A stretch of DNA of 49,675 nucleotides, from NCBI GenBank assembly GCA_030038445.1, contig JASHOW010000039.1:1-49675 (forward strand), read 5' to 3'. The first letter of the stretch is position 1. Every line of letters starts with the position of its first letter. Below, piece after piece: positions 33,004-39,818 of the stretch. The notes under the pieces are model-generated. The model did no database searches, was not told the origin of the DNA, and was given only the letters and a program-made list of their open reading frames with translations. The translations under genes and the position numbers were made by a program. Source of the stretch: Nitrosopumilaceae archaeon. GTDB lineage: Archaea; Thermoproteota; Nitrososphaeria; Nitrososphaerales; Nitrosopumilaceae.

Positions 33004-34229
33004 TGAATTACTTTTGTTTTGGATGCGAACACTATGCCCATAACTGCAATTGCAAGAATAATTGGTGCAATTGGACCAAATTCTGGAACTGCATTGGTGT
33101 TTCCTGCATTTTGGATTGTGGTTGTATTGCTAGATTGCACAGGAGGAATGGATTGGGTTTGACTTGTAGTTTGTGGCTGATAAGTTGGATTGGAAGAAAC
33201 TTCTGACAATCCTTTCTCATCTAACACTTGATTTAACAAAGTAAGATCGTAGATCCCAGTCAGGTCTGGTGGACTATCCAAAAATCCAACCTTGTATGTG
33301 TTGTTAGCTTCCTGATATAATGATGAAGCTATTGGATCGTATGTCAACTCAAGTCTCGAAAAGGCCTCTTTCAACTCTTCATCTGGAAGAGTCTTTCCTG
33401 TAAGCTTGTTGAGTGCAGTATTGAATTCTTGCCTAGCTTGATCTGGGTTATTGTTTATCCAGTTTATTTCGTCTACGTTTGCCTCAAGCAATTCCTTTAT
33501 GACATCAGGATGGGCACTTAGAAATTCAGGTCTTACTACAATATTGGTTACTACAAATTTTCCTCCTGGCCATAGATCTCTTTCATCTACTAAGATCTTT
33601 CCATTTGCTTGATGCAAAAGTACCGTAACCCATGGTTCTGGCACCCATGCACCATCAATGCTTTTCTTTAACATGAGGGTCACAATGTCAGAATTGCTTG
33701 CAGGCTGTACTGTCACAGATCCCCCGTTGTCAGTGGTCTGGTACCCATTGTTTAGAAGATAGACCCTCAGAGCTATGTCTTGGGTGTTACCAAGTTGTGG
33801 CGATGAAAACTTTTTCCCGATAAAATCTTGTGGTGAGTTTATTCCAGAATCATTTCTTACCACAAAGGATGCGCCCCCACTTGCAGTACCAGAAATGATG
33901 CGCAAATCACCACCAGATTTGATAAATCCGTTTATTGCAGGACCTGGTCCTACATATGCAACATCTATCTGATTGGCAAACAACGCTTCAATCTCAGAAG
34001 GCCCTGCATTAAAGACGTAAGGATCTATTGTTGTGTTACCCAGACTTTTCTGAAAGTCTCCATTTTCTATTCCAATCACAACAGGTGCGTGGGTCAGATT
34101 AGGAAAGTATCCTATTCGCAAAGTGCTCAGAGCGCTTGCATAAGCATTATGATCATTTCCAGAAAAAGAGGACATGATCACAACAGCTACAACCATTCCG
34201 AGAATTGCAAATGGTGTTTTTCGTTTCAT
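32994..34229 (-). CDS. SsuA/NrtA-type substrate-binding protein with PEFG-CTERM anchor
   Basis: 411 residues. Signal peptide about 1-32 (ending AYA), then an NMT1/SsuA-like periplasmic-binding fold: LRIGYFPNLTHAPVVIGIEN, GPSEIEALFANQIDVAYVGP, GGASFVVRNDSGINSPQDFI, GAWVPEPWVTVLL. This class binds sulfonates, taurine, nitrate or related anions. A Thr/Gln/Ser linker (about 345-378) leads to VPEFG (381-385), a membrane helix and a basic end, the PEFG-CTERM surface-sorting layout. It has no adjacent permease of its own; the permease/ATPase at 39.0-40.6 kb probably serves it. Promoter with three TGCA boxes. Confidence 0.88.
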   Translation of the reverse strand: MKRKTPFAILGMVVAVVIMSSFSGNDHNAYASALSTLRIGYFPNLTHAPVVIGIENGDFQKSLGNTTIDPYVFNAGPSEIEALFANQIDVAYVGPGPAINGFIKSGGDLRIISGTASGGASFVVRNDSGINSPQDFIGKKFSSPQLGNTQDIALRVYLLNNGYQTTDNGGSVTVQPASNSDIVTLMLKKSIDGAWVPEPWVTVLLHQANGKILVDERDLWPGGKFVVTNIVVRPEFLSAHPDVIKELLEANVDEINWINNNPDQARQEFNTALNKLTGKTLPDEELKEAFSRLELTYDPIASSLYQEANNTYKVGFLDSPPDLTGIYDLTLLNQVLDEKGLSEVSSNPTYQPQTTSQTQSIPPVQSSNTTTIQNAGNTNAVPEFGPIAPIILAIAVMGIVFASKTKVIQRL

Positions 34230-34253
34230 TGGTTTTTTGCCTAGTCACAATGA

Positions 34254-34296
34254 ATATAATGGAATTCAAATGTGCAGTTTATGCAAAATATGTGCA
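34254..34296 (-). promoter_or_regulatory. Substrate-binding-protein promoter with three TGCA boxes
   Basis: Minus strand: TGCA 34293-34296, 34282-34285 and 34273-34276 (spacing 11 and 9), then TGCACATTTGAATTCC and ATTATATT (34253-34260), about 26 bases before ATG 34229. Near-identical to the 31102 and 36660 promoters. Confidence 0.65.
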
Positions 34297-34329
34297 AAAA
34301 AATCTACTCATTGTTGTCTTTCATTTTAT

Positions 34330-34383
34330 TGCAGAATCTGCATGAATCATGCACGTTTTGCATGTTTGAGTCAAATTATATTA
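34330..34383 (+). promoter_or_regulatory. pstS-like promoter with four TGCA boxes
   Basis: TGCA at 34330-34333, 34339-34342, 34350-34353 and 34359-34362 (spacing 9, 11, 9), then TGCATGTTTGAGTC and TTATATTA (34376-34383), about 27 bases before ATG 34406. It is the longest TGCA array in the window and lies back-to-back with the array of the substrate-binding-protein gene. Confidence 0.65.
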
Positions 34384-34405
34384 TTTTTATTTTACAAGCC
34401 CCCCA

Positions 34406-35557
34406 ATGACAAATAAGATCATATCAAGTTCAGCTCTTATGCTGATACTGGTAACATCGATGACTTCATTTAGTGCATATGCTAACGAACCTGATCCACC
34501 ACAAGATGGAGTACAGTACAAATTTTATGAAATCACTTCATCTTCTCTTACATCAATAGTCAACAAATGGATTAACGCATACCATGGATTGTATCAAGGT
34601 GTAACAATCAAGTCTGATCGTGTAAATGATAACAATGCCATATATCAATACACAAAAAGGGTAGTACCTATTGTAAATTCAGATGTTCTACCAAGTTCTA
34701 CCATTGCAAAAAAAATATCAGACGCCTTGATAATACCAAGTTCCATACATACAGTTGCCATCATCTACAACATACCTGAATTCAAACAATCAGGATTGAA
34801 CCTCAATGGAACTGTCTTGGCTGACATCTACCTTGGGAAGATAATATATTGGAATGACCCAGAAATCCAATCCCTTAATCCAAACGTCAACCTGCCAGAT
34901 GCAAGAATCACACCTATACATAGAAATGATCCATCTGGAATAACCTATACCTTTACAGAATACCTTTCTTCCGAGAGTAAAATTTGGAAGATAAGCTATG
35001 GAAAGGGAACTAAAATTTCATGGAAGGCAGGTGAGTCTGATCAGAAATTCTCTGGAGACCCCGTAATAGCATCTGATGTAGCAATTACACCATATTCTAT
35101 AGGTTACTCAGACTTGGGAGATGCAGTGAAATACAAACAAACGTATGCGGCCATACAAAATGGCGACGGTACCAAATTTGTGGTTCCGTCACTTGAAGCA
35201 AGTACGTATGCTGCATCAGCAGTTTCTCAAAATCTCCCTGAAGCAAACAAAGACTGGAGTAAGGTATCCATAGTTAATGCACCGGGCACAGATTCGTATC
35301 CCATTGTAGGATTCAACTACATACTGACTTATCATAATCTTGATAAAATTAAATCGCTAGACAAGAATACGTCAGGTACCATAGTGGATCAAATTTATTG
35401 GGATGTTACTGACGGCCAAAAATATCTTGGGCCGCTGTATCTTGCACAATTGCCTGACAATGTAACAGAGATTGACAAACGCGGACTAGGAGACATAGAT
35501 TTCAAGGGCTCTCAACTGTTCGCATATGACGGATTTGTTGTAGAACCAACACAATAG
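34406..35557 (+). CDS. PstS-like periplasmic (phosphate-type) binding protein, orphan
   Basis: 383 residues with signal peptide (about 1-26, ending AYA). Fold features: SSSLTSIVNKWINAYHG, GTVLADIYLGKIIYWNDPEI (the PstS hinge region), ITPIHRNDPSGITYTFTEYL, and YPIVGFNYILTYH near the end. The usual phosphate-binding RSDxSGTT loop reads RNDPSGIT, and the usual N-terminal GAGSTF-type and SDxPL loops are altered, so the ligand may be another oxyanion. No pstCAB genes are nearby. It is divergent from the sulfonate-type binding protein and has a strong terminator. Confidence 0.82.
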   Translation: MTNKIISSSALMLILVTSMTSFSAYANEPDPPQDGVQYKFYEITSSSLTSIVNKWINAYHGLYQGVTIKSDRVNDNNAIYQYTKRVVPIVNSDVLPSSTIAKKISDALIIPSSIHTVAIIYNIPEFKQSGLNLNGTVLADIYLGKIIYWNDPEIQSLNPNVNLPDARITPIHRNDPSGITYTFTEYLSSESKIWKISYGKGTKISWKAGESDQKFSGDPVIASDVAITPYSIGYSDLGDAVKYKQTYAAIQNGDGTKFVVPSLEASTYAASAVSQNLPEANKDWSKVSIVNAPGTDSYPIVGFNYILTYHNLDKIKSLDKNTSGTIVDQIYWDVTDGQKYLGPLYLAQLPDNVTEIDKRGLGDIDFKGSQLFAYDGFVVEPTQ

Positions 35558-35609
35558 ATATTTGGATATCACAAGTTCAAATCTTGAGATATATCCAAAT
35601 ATTTTTTTT
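35558..35609 (+). terminator. Strong hairpin terminator after pstS-like gene
   Basis: ATATTTGGATAT (35558-35569) and ATATCCAAATAT (35591-35602), a perfect 12-bp inverted repeat with a 21-base loop, run directly into seven more T (35603-35609). Confidence 0.75.
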
Positions 35610-35639
35610 ATACATATAATCATTGAGATATCCCACATC

Positions 35640-35699
35640 AAATACGCATGAGGCCATATGCGCCATTTTGGCACATTCTCATCAGTATGATGCGTATTT
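35640..35699. other. Nested inverted repeats upstream of sufU
   Basis: AAATACGCAT (35640-35649) pairs with ATGCGTATTT (35690-35699). Inside, ATGAG pairs with CTCAT and GCCA with TGGC around a TTT loop, so the whole 60 bases can fold as one interrupted hairpin. It lies between the pstS-like terminator and sufU. It might be a second terminator for leftward transcripts, a structured leader or a protein-binding site; the sequence does not decide. Confidence 0.4.
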
Positions 35700-35783
35700 A
35701 GTTTACATTATATCATGAATTGTACGTGCCATTTATGACAGTCAATTTGAAAATACAAAAACGTACGGTAAGGAGGGATTCAG

Positions 35784-36224
35784 ATGAGTAGTAAAGATAT
35801 TTACAGAGAAATAATATTAGATTATTACAGAAATCCAAGAAATTATGGCATATTAGAACATGCAGATATCTTTAGACACGACAGTAATCCATTATGTGGA
35901 GACGAGATCGAGATATACATAAACATAGTCGATAACAAGGTTTCTGACGTAAAATTCTTAGGTAAAGGATGTGCCATAAGCCAGGCTAGTGCTTCAATAC
36001 TCACTGAACTCATAATGGGAAAAGACTTTGATTTTGTGAAAAAACTCACAAAAGAGAGTATTCTTGAGAATTTAGGTCTGCCAGATCTTGGACCGGCCAG
36101 AATAAAATGCGCTCTACTTTCTTTTAAAGTACTCAAATACGGAGTATATTCATATCTTTCTGATACGATAAAAGATACAGAATCTGCTGAAAAGATTAGA
36201 GATGAAGCACTAGGGCTGTTCTAG
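35784..36224 (+). CDS. sufU: SufU/IscU-type iron-sulfur cluster scaffold
   Basis: 146 residues. The three conserved cysteines are in NPLCGDE, GKGCAISQAS and ARIKCALLS, with the Asp of CGD, as in SufU/IscU proteins that accept persulfide sulfur and hold nascent clusters. No sufBCD or sufS gene adjoins. Unlike most genes here it has a strong ribosome-binding site, AGGAGGG (35771-35777), 6 bases before the ATG, so its mRNA should carry a leader. No TGCA boxes. Its setting beside a rhodanese and Cys-rich proteins fits sulfur handling. Confidence 0.9.
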   Translation: MSSKDIYREIILDYYRNPRNYGILEHADIFRHDSNPLCGDEIEIYINIVDNKVSDVKFLGKGCAISQASASILTELIMGKDFDFVKKLTKESILENLGLPDLGPARIKCALLSFKVLKYGVYSYLSDTIKDTESAEKIRDEALGLF

Positions 36225-36253
36225 TCAAGCATGTATCATAAGATCATGTTTTA

Positions 36254-36272
36254 CATGTCATAATACGACATG
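36254..36272. promoter_or_regulatory. CATGTC-N7-GACATG palindrome
   Basis: Perfect 6-base arms (36254-36259 and 36267-36272) separated by 7 bases, 30 bases after the sufU stop. Operator-like spacing for a dimeric regulator; no gene start is close on its right, so function is uncertain. Confidence 0.35.
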
Positions 36273-36283
36273 AACAAAAAAGG

Positions 36284-36359
36284 ATTAGTGAGATCCTTAT
36301 TGGTAGATATGCACAAAGCGATTGTTAGATACAACGTGACCCACAAGGATCTCACTAAT
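36284..36359. repeat. 15-bp perfect inverted repeat with 46-base interior
   Basis: ATTAGTGAGATCCTT (36284-36298) and AAGGATCTCACTAAT (36345-36359) are exact reverse complements. No T-run follows, and no target-site duplication is evident. Could be a structured RNA stem or the ends of a very small element. Confidence 0.55.
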
Positions 36360-36624
36360 TGTTCCACATGACAAGGCGCACATGCAAAGTAAAAAATTCC
36401 TTTGGATGTGATGCATGTTATTGGATACATTCAAAGAGATTTAAGCAAAGTCAAATGTGCAAAAAAGACAGGAAAGATGCAAAATTTCCCCATAGTAACA
36501 ATGAAGTTATTTTTTATGTAACAAATCAATATTGGAAGTGAAACATTTCGTTAGCAATTGTCGTAATGATTTTTCATTAGATCAAATCCATCATCTAAAT
36601 AATTTTTTAAAATGATAAAAATAA

Positions 36625-36667
36625 CGCATATTTGTGCTATTTTGCACATTTGACTTTGCTTATATTA
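36625..36667 (+). promoter_or_regulatory. Zinc-ribbon gene promoter with TGCA-type boxes
   Basis: CGCA 36625-36628, TGCT 36635-36638, TGCA 36643-36646, then TGCACATTTGACTTTGC and TTATATTA (36660-36667), about 27 bases before ATG 36692. The core matches the 31085-31107 promoter almost base for base. Confidence 0.55.
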
Positions 36668-36691
36668 TTTGCAGATCATATTGTAAGAGAA

Positions 36692-36859
36692 ATGCCAGAC
36701 GAGTCTTGCAGAAAATGTGGCCTTTCGCTTATGAGATACTCCATCTGTGCAGTTTGCAGAAAGGTAACAAAACATGTGTGTATAAGCTGCGGCCTGAAAA
36801 CTACAGAGCAATTGCACATAGATTGCTTTTATGAAGTCAACTTGTTGAAGGCGTACTAG
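36692..36859 (+). CDS. Tiny zinc-ribbon protein
   Basis: 55 residues with three CXXC pairs: CRKCG, CAVCR and CISCG, plus a late Cys and His (HIDCF). It looks like one or two treble-clef/zinc-ribbon knuckles binding Zn. A longer frame begins at 36632, but the TTATATTA box is inside it; ATG 36692 lies about 27 bases after that box. No family recognised. The TGCA promoter puts it with the sulfur/metal genes. Confidence 0.7.
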   Translation: MPDESCRKCGLSLMRYSICAVCRKVTKHVCISCGLKTTEQLHIDCFYEVNLLKAY

Positions 36860-37920
36860 TTTGATATGGTGGGAAGATTCTTTTCTTTGAGCACTTGGTT
36901 TAGTATACTTAGATCAAAAATACCATCAAGGTCAGGTTTGTCATTTCCCAAAAATCCTAATCCATAAGCATTATCTGCTCCCTTGTAAAGGGAGGCTTGT
37001 ATAGGATCATATGTGACATCTATTCTTGAAAACGCCTCTTTTAGTTCAGTAACTGGAAGAGTTTTTCCCGTCAGGTTTTCCAACTGTTCATTAAATATGT
37101 CAATTGCTTGATCCTTGTTATTGTTTATCCATAAAGTCTCATTTACGTGTGCCTCAAGCAATTCTTTTATAACATTAGGATGGTTTTGCAGATAATCAGT
37201 TCTTACAACAATCAAAGATGTAACAAATTTTCCTCCTGGCCACAAGCTCCTTTCATCCACAAAGATTTTTCCATCGGCTTCTTGTTCAATTTTGGTTCCC
37301 CAAGGCTCTGGCAACCATGCACCATCAATATCTTTTTTTACCATCATGGTAAAGATGTCCGCATTTGCCGCATTTACTATTTGTACATTTCCTCCATTGT
37401 CCGAAGTCTTGTATCCATTTTTGAGTAAAAATGACCTTAGTGCAACATCTTGGGTATTTCCAAGTTGAGGCGATGCAAATTTTTTCCCTCCAAGGTCAGT
37501 AACAGAGTTGATTCCGGAATCATTTCTTACCACAAAGACAACTCCTCCACTTGCAGCACCTGCAATTACTCGCAACCCTTGGCCATCAGATTTTATGTAT
37601 CCGTTTATGGCAGGATTTGGTCCAACATATGCAACATCAATCCTGTTTGCAAAGAGTGCTTCTATTGCAGAAGGTCCTGCATTGAATACCTCTGTCTCCA
37701 CCTTAACTCCAGCAATTTCTTTTTGATAATCTCCAGTTCCAAGCCCAATCACTGCCTGTATATGGCTGATATTTGGAAAGTATCCTATTCTTAGAATTTG
37801 ATTTGAAGAGTTTGTTGTCGTATAATGATTTTGGGCAGCCTCTGGTGTTGAAATAAAACTAGCAACAATAACGACTGCAATTATTGCACCAGCAATTCCA
37901 AACTTTACGATTGGATTCAT
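36856..37920 (-). CDS. SsuA/NrtA-type substrate-binding protein (membrane-anchored)
   Basis: 354 residues. N-terminal helix about 7-25 (FGIAGAIIAVVIVASFI) and no C-terminal anchor. Binding fold as in the protein at 32994: LRIGYFPNISHIQAVIGLGT, GPSAIEALFANRIDVAYVGP, VVFVVRNDSGINSVTDLGGK, GAWLPEPWGTKIE. The two are clear paralogues over their whole binding domain, so they probably recognise related ligands. It is the last gene of the ATPase-permease-ComA/wHTH cluster (80 bases after the regulator gene) and also has its own TATA (37947-37954). It overlaps the zinc-ribbon gene end by 4 bases, convergently. Confidence 0.88.
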   Translation of the reverse strand: MNPIVKFGIAGAIIAVVIVASFISTPEAAQNHYTTTNSSNQILRIGYFPNISHIQAVIGLGTGDYQKEIAGVKVETEVFNAGPSAIEALFANRIDVAYVGPNPAINGYIKSDGQGLRVIAGAASGGVVFVVRNDSGINSVTDLGGKKFASPQLGNTQDVALRSFLLKNGYKTSDNGGNVQIVNAANADIFTMMVKKDIDGAWLPEPWGTKIEQEADGKIFVDERSLWPGGKFVTSLIVVRTDYLQNHPNVIKELLEAHVNETLWINNNKDQAIDIFNEQLENLTGKTLPVTELKEAFSRIDVTYDPIQASLYKGADNAYGLGFLGNDKPDLDGIFDLSILNQVLKEKNLPTISN

Positions 37921-37946
37921 CAGATAAACGACCTCAAAGATATTCC

Positions 37947-37965
37947 AATATAACCGAATTCAAAT
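37947..37965 (-). promoter_or_regulatory. TATA box of the second substrate-binding-protein gene
   Basis: Minus strand ATTTGAATTCGGTTATATT: the downstream part of the regional promoter (TTTGAnTTnGGTTATAT) without any TGCA box. About 28 bases before ATG 37920. Confidence 0.45.
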
Positions 37966-38000
37966 TACCCATATAAGACAAGTTTAGTAAGACTAGATTT

Positions 38001-39002
38001 TTAGAGCCATTCTGACTTGATTGGATAGTATACTCGCTTTCTTGCATCGTTTAGGCTGGTCCTCTCTATTATGAGGCCTTGATTTTTCAATTCTTCAACA
38101 GCGCTTTGTACAGTCCTTCTGGGCAGATAGCTCAGGTTCATCAAATCACTTTGCTCTATTGGAAACTTTGTCTTTATTATATAATAGATGAATTTTGCGG
38201 CAGGACCTCCTTCAGGCTCTTCTCGCAGATTTACTGCAGTAAAAGCAGATTTAGACAAGATTCCTCTACGTTCAGATTCAACAGATATAATCGAATCCAC
38301 ATATACCTCAGACAAGTTAACCCGTTCTCCAAATTCTGCTATCAGTGCAAACTGTTGTGTTTCAAGTGGAGCCTCAAAGATGAAAACGCTTGGTGGATAT
38401 TTGTTGGTAAGGGTGGCTACCGTACCCCATTTCACATTTCCATTCTCATCGTAGATTCCAACTCCAAATCCTTGATTTGCTTCCACTATTACCTTTTTTG
38501 AGCCTAGATTTACCAATTCTTCTACTTTAGATAACGTGTCTTCGGTTGTAATCTGATGTCTTGGGTCTCGTTTTCCAACTTTCCATCTTGGTTCCATTTC
38601 TAGCGATGTGACTAGTTCGTTTATCTTCTTCTTTCTTTCAGTGCTCAGATCAACAATGTTCTCGCCAACTTCTATCACATCAAATCCAAGACTGGCAGCC
38701 TCTTTAGCATACCTTTCAAACGAATTTTGTGCTATAGCATATTCCGTGCTTATGTTTCCTGTCGATACTCGGATATCAAGATCATGGTAGAATTTTATTT
38801 TCTTGGTAAGGTTAGCATCAGATGCCAAAAGAGGCAGTGCTCCATTTATCTTGACAACGTCTACAAACGAAGACAGTAGATCCCAGTTTTCTTTGTTGTA
38901 GCTCTCCAGTCTATCAACTACATATGTCAATCCCTCCTTTCTAGGCTTTTTCGAATCTACTCTGTTCTTTACAAGATCGTCAAGCAATTTGTCCTTCACC
39001 AA
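38001..39002 (-). CDS. Phosphosulfolactate synthase (ComA)-like barrel fused to winged helix
   Basis: 333 residues. Residues about 22-250 match the ComA family, which joins sulfite to phosphoenolpyruvate: GLTYVVDRLESYNKENWDLL, FVDVVKING (Lys51), VGKRDPRHQ (Lys144 at the position of the ComA catalytic Lys), VIVEANQGFG and IFEAPLETQQFALIAEFG. Residues 265-333 are a winged helix (LPRRTVQSAVEELKNQGLII, DARKRVYYPI). Either an enzyme with attached DNA-binding domain or a regulator using the barrel to sense sulfite, PEP or a sulfonate. It lies inside a sulfonate-type ABC operon. TTG start; GTG at 38999 is the alternative. Confidence 0.87.
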   Translation of the reverse strand: MVKDKLLDDLVKNRVDSKKPRKEGLTYVVDRLESYNKENWDLLSSFVDVVKINGALPLLASDANLTKKIKFYHDLDIRVSTGNISTEYAIAQNSFERYAKEAASLGFDVIEVGENIVDLSTERKKKINELVTSLEMEPRWKVGKRDPRHQITTEDTLSKVEELVNLGSKKVIVEANQGFGVGIYDENGNVKWGTVATLTNKYPPSVFIFEAPLETQQFALIAEFGERVNLSEVYVDSIISVESERRGILSKSAFTAVNLREEPEGGPAAKFIYYIIKTKFPIEQSDLMNLSYLPRRTVQSAVEELKNQGLIIERTSLNDARKRVYYPIKSEWL

Positions 39003-39017
39003 AAGTTTTGTTCATGG

Positions 39018-39818
39018 TCAACGGTGATGATCAAGCCCCCATTTTCTTCGTACTTTTTCTTCTAGTTTCTGGAGTAAAAATTTGTCTACTACCAAACCTA
39101 TCGCAAATATTGTTATCATGCTAGCAATTACTTCCGACATGTCCAAGAAATCTCTTCCAACAGAAAGAATGTGTCCCAGTCCTACAATTGACATTAGTAT
39201 TTCTGCTGCTATTATTGCATGCCATGCAAATGACCATCCCCCCCTCAATCCAATTATCAGAGATGGAGTAGCAGCAGGAAGTGTAACATACCTAAATAAA
39301 GCAAGTCCCTTTGCCCCCATGTTTTTTGCGGCATCAAGATAGATTGGCGGTATGTTTCTTACACTGCTATAAGTTGACATCATCACAGAAAAGACTGAGC
39401 TCATTACGACTACAAATATGATTCCAAGATCATTAAAACCTATAAACAGGATTGAAAACGGTACCCATGCGACACTTGGAAATGCCAATAGACCAGCCGA
39501 GAATGAGTTAAGTGTCCTACCAAACCCCTTGAATCGTAACATTGCAAGCCCTACAAGCGTGCCCAGAATTATCGAGATTGAAAATCCTGCAACTAGTCTC
39601 TCCAATGTTACCCCAATTCCTATGGGCAGCGACATGTTAGATATTAGCTTTGCAAAAGATTCTGCAACCATGATGGGTGACGGTAGAGATATTTTAGGAA
39701 ATATACCCAACATGAATACAAGCTGCCAAACTCCAACAAAGATTGCTACAAGTAAAGATGCATTTGCTGCGTCGTGTAAGTTTTGTGATTTTTTCTCTGA
39801 GATTATTTTTTCACTCAT
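39018..39818 (-). CDS. ssuC: SsuC/TauC-type ABC transporter permease
   Basis: 266 residues with six membrane segments. The BPD-transport EAA loop is present: YLDAAKNMGAKGLALFRYVT followed by LPAATPSLIIGLRGGWSFAW, typical of the nitrate/sulfonate/taurine permeases. ATG overlaps the ATPase stop (ATGA at 39815-39818), and the ComA-wHTH gene starts 15 bases after its end, so the three are one translationally linked operon. Substrate unproven; sulfonates are favoured by the context. Confidence 0.9.
   Translation of the reverse strand: MSEKIISEKKSQNLHDAANASLLVAIFVGVWQLVFMLGIFPKISLPSPIMVAESFAKLISNMSLPIGIGVTLERLVAGFSISIILGTLVGLAMLRFKGFGRTLNSFSAGLLAFPSVAWVPFSILFIGFNDLGIIFVVVMSSVFSVMMSTYSSVRNIPPIYLDAAKNMGAKGLALFRYVTLPAATPSLIIGLRGGWSFAWHAIIAAEILMSIVGLGHILSVGRDFLDMSEVIASMITIFAIGLVVDKFLLQKLEEKVRRKWGLDHHR

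Larger units (their letters stand above)
36225..36691. other. 467-base gene-poor stretch with inverted repeats
   Basis: No convincing gene. A 57-codon frame (ATG 36368 to 36541) with five Cys/His-rich positions exists but has no promoter or family. The stretch contains a 6-bp palindrome (36254-36272), a 15-bp inverted repeat (36284-36359) and, at the right end, the TGCA promoter of the zinc-ribbon gene. A small RNA or a decayed element is possible. Confidence 0.4.

Noticed and set aside
35558-35609. tRNA-like element (contains GTTCAAATC)
   Set aside because: No acceptor, D or anticodon stems; the repeat with T-run is a terminator.
36284-36359. Miniature transposable element
   Set aside because: The inverted repeat is perfect, but no target-site duplication or second copy is visible in the window.
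36368-36541. 57-codon frame with several cysteines
   Set aside because: No TATA box at the right distance, no family and no ribosome site; listed only within the gene-poor stretch.
32994-37920. Recent tandem duplication of the two substrate-binding proteins
   Set aside because: They are paralogues, but different anchors, linkers and promoters and considerable divergence point to an old duplication or separate origin.
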